A DNA stretch of 64,000 bases from the NCBI GenBank assembly GCA_019802505.1, contig JAFMOC010000789.1:1-64000 (forward strand), written 5' to 3'. The stretch is from Corydoras sp. C115. Lineage: Eukaryota; Chordata; Actinopteri; Siluriformes; Callichthyidae. Shown one piece after another: positions 56,011 to 64,000 of the stretch (position 1 is its first letter; every line of letters begins with the position of its first letter). Below the pieces are notes generated by a model, which was given only the letters and a program-made list of their open reading frames with translations, was not told where the DNA came from and searched no databases. Made by a program: the position numbers and the translations under genes.

Positions 56011-56484
56011 AGGGACTATATGTGCCGCTTTGTGCGGGTCAGTCCCGCAATGTCGTTACTTTTCAGGCATCCCGAAAATTGAGAAGTTGTCCCACATTGT
56101 TATCGTAAGTCAGACTGCAATTTTTAAATGCGTGTTTTATGATCTGCCATTGGACGGCTGTGTTGTCTGTCATCGGGGGAGAGGCAGGCTGTTTGAATGT
56201 CAACAAATTGGGAACGCTGACGCAGGTTAAGGCCACGTCTACCAACACAAATTATGCAAATGAGGTCAGAACAGCAGCGGCTTGCAGCACGAGATCTGCA
56301 GAATATATGACATGATCAAAAGGAGGTTTCCCCGTCTGCGCATGCGCTCCCGCTAAAACCCAAACAAGATTCAAACGTGTTTTAATTTGAGAAACACTGT
56401 GAAATCGTATGAAAGTTCCATGATTAATATGTTTTCTTACGTTAGAGAAAGGTTTATTTAAATAAGATATACAAGTTATATATA
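56011..56484. other. No recognised feature
   Basis: No supported gene. A short frame at 56030-56230 has no known domain. Confidence 0.45.
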
Positions 56485-56989
56485 CATATTGTCATGATGT
56501 CCCGAACCCAGAGATCAGACCCAAACTGGGGTATGCTGATATGGTGCTTTATTCAGCAGATTCGTTTACAAATAAAAAAGACAAAACGAAATCCAACTGC
56601 GTGGAACGAAAAAACAAACACCCGCGAGACGCCGGGCGAAAAACCAAAGAAAAGGCCTCAAGCTTCGTGGGACAGCAGGGTACTGGGCCGGGGGGTGCAG
56701 CAGGTGCGTCTCAGACGCAGACGAGAAAGCGGACGCCGGACGGGACCTCCGGTACACAGATCACGGCTGGAAAACACGAAACAACCAGAGGATTACGTGC
56801 AACAATCGTGCTAATGACGACGATCAAACGCGCCGAGTCCTGTACCTGCGCACCTTAAATACAGGTGTCAATTAGAACGCCGGCGACATCCCACGCCCCT
56901 CTTCCGGTGAGAGGCGTGGTGAACGCGGGCTAGTAGACGCGAGAGTGTCATGTCTTACATTACCCCCCCCCCCGACGACCCGTAGGGTA

Positions 56990-57180
56990 GACGAGCCGAG
57001 ACGAAGGAAAGAAGCGGCTGTACTTACCCCGGCGAGGCGGACGACCCCTTGGTCTCCGGGCAGGGCGGTCTGGGTGGGCTGCGTGGAAGTCTGCAATGAG
57101 CTGGGGGTCTAAGATGTCATTGGCCCCTATCCAACTGCGCTCCTCGGTGCCAAACCCCTCCCAGTCCACCAAATACTGGA
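56990..57180 (-). pseudogene. Displaced chromodomain tail of the chromovirus
   Basis: A second frame reads VDWEGFGTEERSWIGANDIL followed by a basic, Pro/Arg-rich end, the C-terminal half of a chromodomain. It is out of frame with gag-pol; the break lies near 57172-57185 and several codons between the two halves are missing. Chromodomains in these elements steer integration to modified chromatin, so targeting would be affected. Confidence 0.85.
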
Positions 57181-60100
57181 ATTGAGTAATTTATCCACTC
57201 TGTAGACCTCGGGCACCCCTCGGGCAGAACTGGTACCAGCGACCTCCGCCCACCCGCTGTCCAGCGGCCCCGACACAAACGGCTTAAGGAGGGAGGTATG
57301 GAAGACAGGATGTACTCTCCAAGCCGGGGGAAGCTCTAAACGGTACGTGACCTCATTAAGGCGCTCGAGTACACGGTACGGGCCAACATACTTGGGCAGA
57401 AGCCTACGTGAACCCGTGCGGCAGCGCAAATCCCTAGAACTAAGCCACACTCTGTCTCCTGGAACGTAAGTGGGGGCCTGTAACCGACGTCGGTCCGCGA
57501 ACCTCTTGACCCGGCGCGTGGCGTCCTCAATGCGCCGGTGGACCTGTACCCACACCTCCTCGCTCCGCCGAAACCAATCATCCCAAGGGGCGAAAGGAGG
57601 TTGGTACCCAAACACGCACTGGAACGGTGTGATGCCCGTCGCCGAATGCCGTAGAGAGTTCTGCGCAATCTCCGCCCAGGGTAGATACCGCGGCCAATCC
57701 GACGGATTACTGTGGCAGAACATGCGCAGGAATTTATTTAATTCCTGATGGGACCGTTCGCACAACCCGTTGGTCTCAGGGTGTAAACCTGACGAGAGGC
57801 TTACTGATGTGCCCAACCTTTCGAAAAATGATCTCCACACAGCGGAGGTAAACTGTGGTCCGCGGTCAGACAAAATGTTCTCCGGGATGCCAAACACGGT
57901 GAATATATACTGAAACAGTAGTTCGGCCGTATAGAAGGCTGACGGAAGTCCCTTGAGTGGAATAAATTTCACCGCCCGGGAAAAACGATCACTCAGGGTT
58001 AAAATGGTGTTCAACCCCTCCGCTGAGGGGAGATCTGTTACAAAGTCCACTGCTACGTGAGACCACGGCTGGCTAGGAATGGGCAACGGAACCAGCTTGC
58101 CCACGGGGAGAGATTTTGGCGTCTTGCACGCAGCGCATACAGAACAGGACACGACGAAAGCGTGCGTGTCCTTGTGAAGGGTCTCCCACCAATACTTCCT
58201 GCGCAGGATTTGTACGGTACGTGCGATCCCGGGATGTCCGGTGCACAACGCAGTATGAGCCCACGTAATGAGTCGATTGCGGAACGGGGGGGGCACATAC
58301 AACAACCCCTTGGGACATTGGGTGGGACGACGCGTGTGGCGTGCCGCTCTGCGAATGTCCCTGTCCACATTCCAGCGTACCACGTTCACAAAACACGCGG
58401 GGGGTAGGATGGGGCGGAGGCGATCGGGGTCCGGTGTATCCTCCTCATAAATACGCGACAGCGTGTCCGCAGCTACATTAGAGCTCCCTGGTCTGTACGA
58501 AATCGTGAAATTGAAACTGTTAAAGAACAGCGACCAGCGAGCCTGACGTGCGTTTAGCCTACGCGCCCCTTTTAATAACTGGAGGTTTTTATGATCTGTG
58601 ATCACGGAGAACGGTGTGGTGGTGCCAATTAGCCAGTGCCTCCATTCCTCTAGCGCTAATTTCACCGCTAATAGCTCCCGGTCACGGATGGTATAATTGC
58701 GCTCTGCCGCCGAGAGTTTTCTTGAAAAGAAAGCCACTGGACGCAAGCGGGACCGGCTCCCCATGGGTTGAGAAAGTACTGCCCCGACCCCGTGTGAAGA
58801 CGCGTCTACCTCCACCACAAACGGCTTCTCCGGATCAGGGAACGCCAACGCGGGTGCCGAAGAGAAGTTGCTTTTGAGTGTCGCAAAAGCTCGATCTGCC
58901 TCGGGTGTCCAAATTAACCTTTTAGGGCAGCCCTTGAGTAGAGACGTGATGGGCAGAACAATGGAACTAAATGAACGAATAAATTTGCGATAAAAATTCG
59001 CGAAACCTAAAAACCGTTGTACCTCCCGCACGGTGGTGGGGGCCGGCCACTCTAAAACAGCCCGGACCTTCCCCATGTCCATGGTCATGCCCCCCGCTGA
59101 TAGCTCAAACCCTAAAAAGGAGATTCTGTCCCGAAAGAACTCGCATTTCTCCGCTTTCAGAAACAGCTGGTGCTCAAGCAGACGGCTCATTACGGTGCGT
59201 ACGTGGCGACGGTTGGTGTCCAGATCGACCGAATAAATAAGGATGTCGTCAATGTAGACGATCACGAACTCCTCCAAAAAATCCCTAAGGACGTCATTTA
59301 TGAACGCCTGAAACACGGCTGGAGCGTTGGAGAGTCCGAAGGGCATTACCAGATACTCGTAGTGACCCGCGGTCGTCACAAACGCAGTCTTCCACTCATC
59401 CCCCTCCCTAATCCGGACCAGATTGTACGCATTCCGAAGATCAGGTTTAGTGAAGATGGTGGCTTGACCTATGCGCTCCAGTGCCGAGGGTACCAGGGGC
59501 AACGGGTAGGCAAAGCGGCGCGTAACCTCGTTCAACCCCCTATAGTCAATGCAGGGGCGCAACTCTCCATCCTTCTTTGGCACAAAGAAGAATCCCGAGG
59601 CCACAGGTGATTTAGAGGGCCGAATGAACCCCAGCTCCAGGGCTTCAGCGATATACTCTCGCATTGCCTTGCTCTCCGACACGGCGAGCGGGTAAGGGCT
59701 GACACGGGGGAGCTTAGCGTCGGGAATTAGCTCGATGGCACAATCGTACGCTCGGTGCGGGGGCAACTGTCTGGCCTGAGTATAAGAGAAGACCCCCGCA
59801 AGATCCCAGAATTCAGCGGGAACCCCAGCGGGTAGAGCCTCCTCCTTATGGTAGGACGGGGTAATAGCCAGCGCAAGTACCTTTATGACCGGACGTTTCA
59901 AACAGTGTGAGTGGCAAAACTTAGACCACCGCAGAATCCCCCGCTCAGACCAGGAGATCACAGGGTCGTGCCGCTGTAGCCAAAGTAAGCCGAGGATGAT
60001 GGGAGAGCTAGGAGAAACAATAATGAAAAATTGTATTAGTTCCCTGTGTAACGCACTAATTTGTACACCAATATGTTCCGTCATGTGCGTTACCACCCCC

Positions 60101-61281
60101 TGATTAACAGGCTGCCCATCTACCCCGCAGATGGGTAATGCTTTAGACAGAACTCGGCACTGTACTCCCCACCGCAACGCCAGGTCCTGGTCCAGAAAGT
60201 TTCCTTCTGCCCCAGAGTCGATGAGCGCCGTGGAAACGTGTGTGTTGTCTCTGACGGACACCACCGCGGGCAAACGCCAAGGTCTATGATGTACACAACG
60301 GTGTGCGCTTACCGAAGACGGAGCCTTAGGGACGAAGCGGCTCTCTGACTGAGCCCGAACCGGACGATCACTCTTCCGGAGCTTGGCATCACAGGATGCC
60401 AGCAGGTGATCGGCGCGGCCACAATATAAACAGAGACCCAAACGGCGGCGGCGTGCTCGTTCTGCGGGTGATAGCCGAAGAGCGTCCACTTGCATAGGTG
60501 ACTCCTCGAGCGTGTGATGATGCGGATCACTCCGGGCGCCAGCCACCCGAACGGAACGAAGTTGGTCCAAGCTGATGGCAGTTGTAATAAGGGCCTCCAG
60601 GGACATCTTCGCGTCACGACAAGCCAGGTCCTTGCGGATCTCCGTCCGCAGTCCCGCGCGAAATGTAGTGATCAGCGCCGGCTCGTTCCACCCACTCCGG
60701 GCCGCCAGTGTCCGGAACTCCAATACGTATTCCGTTACAGGACGATCCCCCTGCTGCAGTTCATGCAGCACCTCGCCACATGGGCGTCCACAGTGGGAGT
60801 GATCAAACGTGTTTTTAAACAGCTCGATAAACTGAGCATAATCCTGCGTCTCGATCGCCTTCGAATCCCACAGCGCGGCGGCCCACTCACCCGCTCTGCC
60901 CACCAACCGAGACATAACGAAGACGATCCTTTGCGTGTCCGACATCGGAGGTCGATTCGCCAGATACAGCTCACAGTGGAACAGGAAGGTGCGGCATGTC
61001 TCTGAGGACCCCTCGTACCGCTCTGGCTCAGTGAGTGGTACGAAGGGTGGAGCACCTGATCCGGGGCTCGGCGGTGGTACGGGGGCAGGCACGCTCGCAG
61101 GAGCCTGACGCTGAAGTGCCTGCATGGCGCGTTCCTGGGAATCCTGCCGTGACACGACGTTGTGCATCATAGACGACATGCCCAGGAATTCTTGATGGAG
61201 TTCCCCCAGTCTCTGTCCTAATTCAAGCAGGAGTGCCTCGGGGGATCCGGGGGTGGCTTGTGTGGCGTTGGATTCTGTCAT
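57127..61281 (-). CDS. Gag-Pol polyprotein of Ty3/Gypsy chromovirus
   Basis: 1384 codons whose ATG lies in the last six bases of the 5' LTR. In order: Gag capsid; a zinc knuckle (CLYCGRADHLLASC, about 284-297); aspartic protease (TALIDSGAEG, Asp about 355); RT with TKPDLRNAYN and the active site VIVYIDDILI (about 674-683); RNase H (VEVDASSHG, about 826); and an integrase zinc-binding region (His about 1009 and 1016, Cys about 1046 and 1049). The integrase D,D35E core has Asp about 1079, Asp about 1139 and Glu about 1175. All catalytic residues named are present. The frame leaves the chromodomain prematurely at about residue 1360 owing to a small deletion, which replaces the tail. No separate envelope frame is present. 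Confidence 0.94.
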   Translation of the reverse strand: MTESNATQATPGSPEALLLELGQRLGELHQEFLGMSSMMHNVVSRQDSQERAMQALQRQAPASVPAPVPPPSPGSGAPPFVPLTEPERYEGSSETCRTFLFHCELYLANRPPMSDTQRIVFVMSRLVGRAGEWAAALWDSKAIETQDYAQFIELFKNTFDHSHCGRPCGEVLHELQQGDRPVTEYVLEFRTLAARSGWNEPALITTFRAGLRTEIRKDLACRDAKMSLEALITTAISLDQLRSVRVAGARSDPHHHTLEESPMQVDALRLSPAERARRRRLGLCLYCGRADHLLASCDAKLRKSDRPVRAQSESRFVPKAPSSVSAHRCVHHRPWRLPAVVSVRDNTHVSTALIDSGAEGNFLDQDLALRWGVQCRVLSKALPICGVDGQPVNQGVVTHMTEHIGVQISALHRELIQFFIIVSPSSPIILGLLWLQRHDPVISWSERGILRWSKFCHSHCLKRPVIKVLALAITPSYHKEEALPAGVPAEFWDLAGVFSYTQARQLPPHRAYDCAIELIPDAKLPRVSPYPLAVSESKAMREYIAEALELGFIRPSKSPVASGFFFVPKKDGELRPCIDYRGLNEVTRRFAYPLPLVPSALERIGQATIFTKPDLRNAYNLVRIREGDEWKTAFVTTAGHYEYLVMPFGLSNAPAVFQAFINDVLRDFLEEFVIVYIDDILIYSVDLDTNRRHVRTVMSRLLEHQLFLKAEKCEFFRDRISFLGFELSAGGMTMDMGKVRAVLEWPAPTTVREVQRFLGFANFYRKFIRSFSSIVLPITSLLKGCPKRLIWTPEADRAFATLKSNFSSAPALAFPDPEKPFVVEVDASSHGVGAVLSQPMGSRSRLRPVAFFSRKLSAAERNYTIRDRELLAVKLALEEWRHWLIGTTTPFSVITDHKNLQLLKGARRLNARQARWSLFFNSFNFTISYRPGSSNVAADTLSRIYEEDTPDPDRLRPILPPACFVNVVRWNVDRDIRRAARHTRRPTQCPKGLLYVPPPFRNRLITWAHTALCTGHPGIARTVQILRRKYWWETLHKDTHAFVVSCSVCAACKTPKSLPVGKLVPLPIPSQPWSHVAVDFVTDLPSAEGLNTILTLSDRFSRAVKFIPLKGLPSAFYTAELLFQYIFTVFGIPENILSDRGPQFTSAVWRSFFERLGTSVSLSSGLHPETNGLCERSHQELNKFLRMFCHSNPSDWPRYLPWAEIAQNSLRHSATGITPFQCVFGYQPPFAPWDDWFRRSEEVWVQVHRRIEDATRRVKRFADRRRLQAPTYVPGDRVWLSSRDLRCRTGSRRLLPKYVGPYRVLERLNEVTYRLELPPAWRVHPVFHTSLLKPFVSGPLDSGWAEVAGTSSARGVPEVYRVDKLLNSSIWWTGRGLAPRSAVG
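61265..61273 (-). promoter_or_regulatory. Putative self-primer binding site
   Basis: ATCCAACGC in element sense, two bases after the 5' LTR. It is the exact complement of GCGTTGGAT at 61617-61609, which sits 30 nt downstream of the TATTTAA box (61647-61641). No TGG-type tRNA site is present at this position. Confidence 0.65.
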
Positions 61282-61608
61282 GATGTCCCGAACCCAGAGA
61301 TCAGACCCAAACTGGGGTATGCTGATATGGTGCTTTATTCAGCAGATTCGTTTACAAATAAAAAAGACAAAACGAAATCCAACTGCGTGGAACGAAAAAA
61401 CAAACACCCGCGAGATGTCGGGCGAAAAACCAAAGAAAAGGCCTCAAGCTTCGTGGGACAGCAGGGTACTGGGCCGGGGGGTGCAGCAGGTGCGTCTCAG
61501 ACGCAGACGAGAAAGCGGACGCCGGACGGGACCTCCGGTACACGGATCACGGCTGGAAAACACGAAACAACCAGAGGATTACGTGCAACAATCGTGCTAA
61601 CGACGACG

Positions 61609-61647
61609 ATCCAACGCGCCGAGTCCTGTAGCTGCGCACCTTAAATA
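61609..61647 (-). promoter_or_regulatory. LTR core promoter and predicted RNA 5' end
   Basis: TATTTAA at 61647-61641 in element sense with predicted start near 61617 (GCGTTGGAT...). In the 3' LTR the corresponding primer sequence has one change. Confidence 0.65.
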
Positions 61648-61805
61648 CAGGTGTCAATTAGAACGCCGGCGACATCCCACGCCCCTCTTCCGGTGAGAGG
61701 CGTGGTGAACGCGGGCTAGTAGACGCGAGAGTGTCATGTCTTACACATATACTGTTTGGAGAAGTACAGGAAAGTCATAAAGAACTGTCTGTTCTGTATA
61801 ATTGT

Positions 61806-61808
<3 letters not shown>

Positions 61809-61880
<72 letters not shown>

Positions 61881-61885
61881 TGTTC
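61809..61885. repeat. Compound (CA)n(TA)n(GA)n microsatellite
   Basis: CACACACA, then about 20 TA units, then GAGAGAGA. Confidence 0.95.
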
Positions 61886-61984
61886 TTATTTTTTTTTTAC
61901 TTTATTTTAGACTATGCATTGGTGTCCCACATTGTCCCACACAAACACAGTCTTTGTCCCACATCTGGTGAATTGGAATCTGGT

Positions 61985-62260
61985 CACTCTGTTTCCACGT
62001 TCTCCCCGTGTCTGCGTGGGTTTCCTCCGGGTTCTCCGGTTTCCTCCCACAGTCCAAAAACATGGATCAAGGTCAATTGAATTCTCCACATTGCTCCATA
62101 TAGAGTGTGTGTGTATGTGAGTGAGTGAGTGCCCAGTGATTGATTGCCCCCCTGTCCTGGGCGCATCTGCCCAGTGCCCGAAACGTTCTTCCATGGATGG
62201 TCCCCCCCCCGCGAACCTAATAGAGGATAAAGCCTTAGATAATGGATGGATGGATGAACT
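61985..62260 (+). repeat. SINE
   Basis: Forward copy lacking the A/B-box head. It ends in a GATGGATGGATG tail followed by a (GT)n tract at about 62261-62286. Confidence 0.8.
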
Positions 62261-62286
62261 GTGTGTGTGTGTGTGTGTGTGTGTGC

Positions 62287-62819
62287 ATGCAACCCCTCCC
62301 TACCTGGTACACAGACTCCGCCCACATCGGCTCCCAAAAAACTCAATTTCTATCTTCATGTTTTCAGCATTTTAACCCCTTCATGTTCTCAGCATTTCAA
62401 GGAAATACAAATCTAGTTATTATAATTATTACTCATGATTAATCATTATGCTTTACACTCACTCTCTCAAAGATGGATCTCCAATTGAATCTCAGTCCTC
62501 ACAAGGTTTCTCCCAAGAAAACCAAAAAACAAATAGCAGGGCCTTTTCAGGTGTAGAAAATAGCAGAGCTGTTTCGTCATGATGCACTGTTATAAAAATG
62601 CAGAAGTTTGTACTTTGCACATCATGAACACAACCTCACTTCCTAAAACAACTGTTAATGGTATCAACAACAACATAGTCTCATTAATCCCATGCAATCC
62701 AGCTGTTCATCCAAATTACACTGTATTCTTCTGGAATATAACTTTGAACACATCTGGAACACAAGACTGGACTAATTACCATGCACAGAGTAGCGTTCTT
62801 ATATTTCCAGTTTTAAAAG
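62287..62819. other. No gene; weak L2-tail similarity
   Basis: 62475-62540 resembles the L2 3' UTR (CTCAGTCCTCACAAGGTTTC). A frame at 62579-62824 has no known domain. Confidence 0.4.
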
Positions 62820-63212
62820 TTTAAAGGACAGAACTACAGCTAGTCTTCATTCTCACTTCTCACATGAAGAATTCACACTCTTTGTCACTTCCTTTCATCA
62901 CGCATACAGTTTAAAGCAAATGTACATCTTTAAAAGTTAAAGGCGTGTTATGTAAACAATTCAATATAACAAATAATTTCTGTTCCATGTTGTGAGATCG
63001 CAAAACATGAAGAAAAAAAAGCCAGGGGAGTGTATAATTTAAAAAACACTGATACTGATCTAATGATGTCATGTTTATTTGTGGACATACCCTCAGTTTA
63101 ACAGTCTGCACTTCCTTTTTTTACATCTCCAGAAGGTTGATTCTGTTAAACCAGTGTATAGACTGTGAGCTGCTGCAGAGCGACAGATCAGCAGAGTGAG
63201 TTTTGTTTTACG
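62820..63212 (+). promoter_or_regulatory. Gene C upstream region and 5' UTR
   Basis: Conserved block (GCCAGGGGAGTGTATAATTT ... ACTGATCTAATGATGTCATG ... GGTTGATTCTGTTAAACC) immediately upstream of the intact exon 1. It is shared with the gene A, gene B and 53.2-kb copies. Confidence 0.6.
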
Positions 63213-63375
63213 ATGTCTGGAACGCAGAAGGTTTGTTATAATGCTGCTTTGGATCTGACAGACAAACGCATCGAGACGGTGGAGGATGACAATTGTGAGA
63301 GTATTGAGATTTGTACAGCTGACACAAAGGCAAGGGGTGCAAACACCAATGAAAACCTACAGCCTCAACACACAG
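63213..63375 (+). CDS. C-type lectin gene C, exon 1 (cytoplasmic tail)
   Basis: ATG at 63213; 54 codons plus one base, then donor CACACAG|GTAACC (phase 1, matching the phase of the TM exons at 17798 and 42880). The peptide begins MSGTQKVCYNAALDLTDK and is acidic and hydrophilic, as expected for the cytoplasmic tail of a type II lectin. VCYNAAL resembles an ITIM but has one residue too many between Tyr and Leu, so no signalling motif is claimed. Remaining exons lie beyond 64000. This is the only undamaged exon 1 in the window. Confidence 0.8.
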
Positions 63376-64000
63376 GTAACCCTACTTACATATTCATGTT
63401 ATATAGCACTTTATTCTTTATTTAGACCATGGATGTAATATATCCATGCCCGTAATACAATTGTAATGGGAGAGATAATTTTATTTTGATCTATTTCTAT
63501 TATTGTTATTAATGACTCGGCGAATTTTAAAACATTTTTATGGAGAGCAGAAATATTTAAAGATATTTAAAGTTAAAGTTTTTTTTCTGAAGAATGGCAT
63601 GGTGGCTTTTTAGCTCCGTATGTGCGTAAACTTTTAATAAGGTTTATTTTTTAAAAAGATGTATTTATGATTACAAGTATTTTTTTATTGGCATCTAAAA
63701 TGTAACTAAGGGTCCAGGATCAGGAAAGAATAAAGAGCGAGCTGCAGTGAGAACTATTATAAATGACAATGAAAAACTATTATATAAAAGATTTGGATGC
63801 ATAACAGGCAGCACGAACATGTAAGACTTATTGCACAAAATTGTTTTATCCAGTGCCAATTAATATTGTAACTTATTATTATAAGATAATAACTTAAATG
63901 ACTCATTTTTCTTTAAACTGCTCACTATTCTTCGTCAATCACGTCCACAAGGCGAGTCATTGTCCTGTACGGAAATACAGAGAGAACATGTTATTATTGT
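63376..64000 (+). other. Gene C intron 1, start
   Basis: The first bases (GTAACCCTACTTACATATTC) match gene A intron 1 and then diverge. No other feature was recognised to the window end. Confidence 0.6.

Larger units (their letters stand above)
56490..61745 (-). mobile_element. Ty3/Gypsy chromovirus, nearly intact (5.3 kb)
   Basis: LTRs are 470 bp each: 61276-61745 (5' LTR) and 56490-56959 (3' LTR), with about six differences between them (about 1.3 percent). They run TGTAAGACATGACA...CATGACA in element sense. A 5-bp target duplication CATAT lies at 56485-56489 and 61746-61750. A G-run polypurine tract precedes the 3' LTR (about 56960-56973). Gag-pol is one open frame. The low LTR divergence and open frame indicate a recent insertion; the C-terminal chromodomain is the only obvious damage. 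Confidence 0.96.

Noticed and set aside
63213..63375. ITIM in the lectin C cytoplasmic tail
   Set aside because: VCYNAAL has three residues between Tyr and Leu instead of two, so it does not fit the ITIM or hemITAM consensus.

Overview
The window looks like ray-finned fish (teleost) nuclear DNA. It has split genes with GT-AG introns, tRNA-derived SINEs, L2-type LINEs, Tc1, hAT, BEL/Pao and Ty3/Gypsy elements, and long TA microsatellites. I cannot name the species. No bacterial or phage features, CRISPR arrays or rRNA genes were seen.

The host content is a tandem, partly inverted cluster of type II membrane C-type lectin receptor genes (CD209/CLEC4-like). Gene A runs from exon 1 near 8.4 kb, through TM and CTLD exons at 17.8-18.5 kb, to its last exon at 26.4 kb. 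It is a pseudogene: exon 1 has a 31-bp deletion, and the TM/stalk exon is fused to the next intron with an in-frame stop. Gene B (42.9-45.2 kb) has intact TM, stalk and three CTLD exons with an EPN mannose-type motif, but its expected exon 1 has been replaced by retroelement DNA at 37.67-38.91 kb. Gene C enters at the right edge with an intact exon 1 (63213-63375). An orphan exon 1 fragment lies on the minus strand at 6.3 kb. Promoter-side and 3'-flank segments recur at 2.5, 8.2, 26.7, 30, 36, 37.5, 45.3/52.5, 53.2 and 62.8 kb.

Most of the rest is transposable elements, many with target-site duplications (TSDs) readable by eye. They are: two L2 copies (0.2-2.5 and 9.55-11.4 kb); an R2/NeSL-like LINE on the minus strand (9.0-14.8 kb) interrupted by the second L2; three copies of a roughly 1.07-1.1-kb non-autonomous hAT element (3.7, 19.1, 54.3 kb) and three other hAT elements; a BEL/Pao element lacking its reverse transcriptase (20.3-26.4 kb); three related gypsy-like non-autonomous LTR families carrying a gag scrap plus GC-rich minisatellites (16.5, 27.4-29.6, 31.5-35.5 and 39-41.4 kb); a decayed Tc1 (39.65-41.09 kb); a 7-kb non-coding LTR element with an initiator-Met-tRNA primer site (45.4-52.5 kb); and a young Ty3/Gypsy chromovirus with an open 1384-codon gag-pol (56.5-61.7 kb).

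The most interesting signal is shared by the gypsy-like LTR families. None has a tRNA-type primer-binding site next to the 5' LTR. Instead the first internal bases are an exact 9-11 nt complement of a site inside the LTR. In the chromovirus that site lies 30 nt downstream of a TATA-like box, where the transcript should begin. Between two families the paired sites differ by compensatory changes (GGGTCAGCATT/AATGCTGACCC versus AGGCCAGCATT/AATGCTGGCCT). This is the signature of Tf1/sushi-type self-primed reverse transcription. One of these LTRs (16485-17089) also contains a 141-bp inverted copy of its own R-U5 ending exactly at that primer sequence. A separate perfect 63-bp-arm hairpin lies at 41929-42060.
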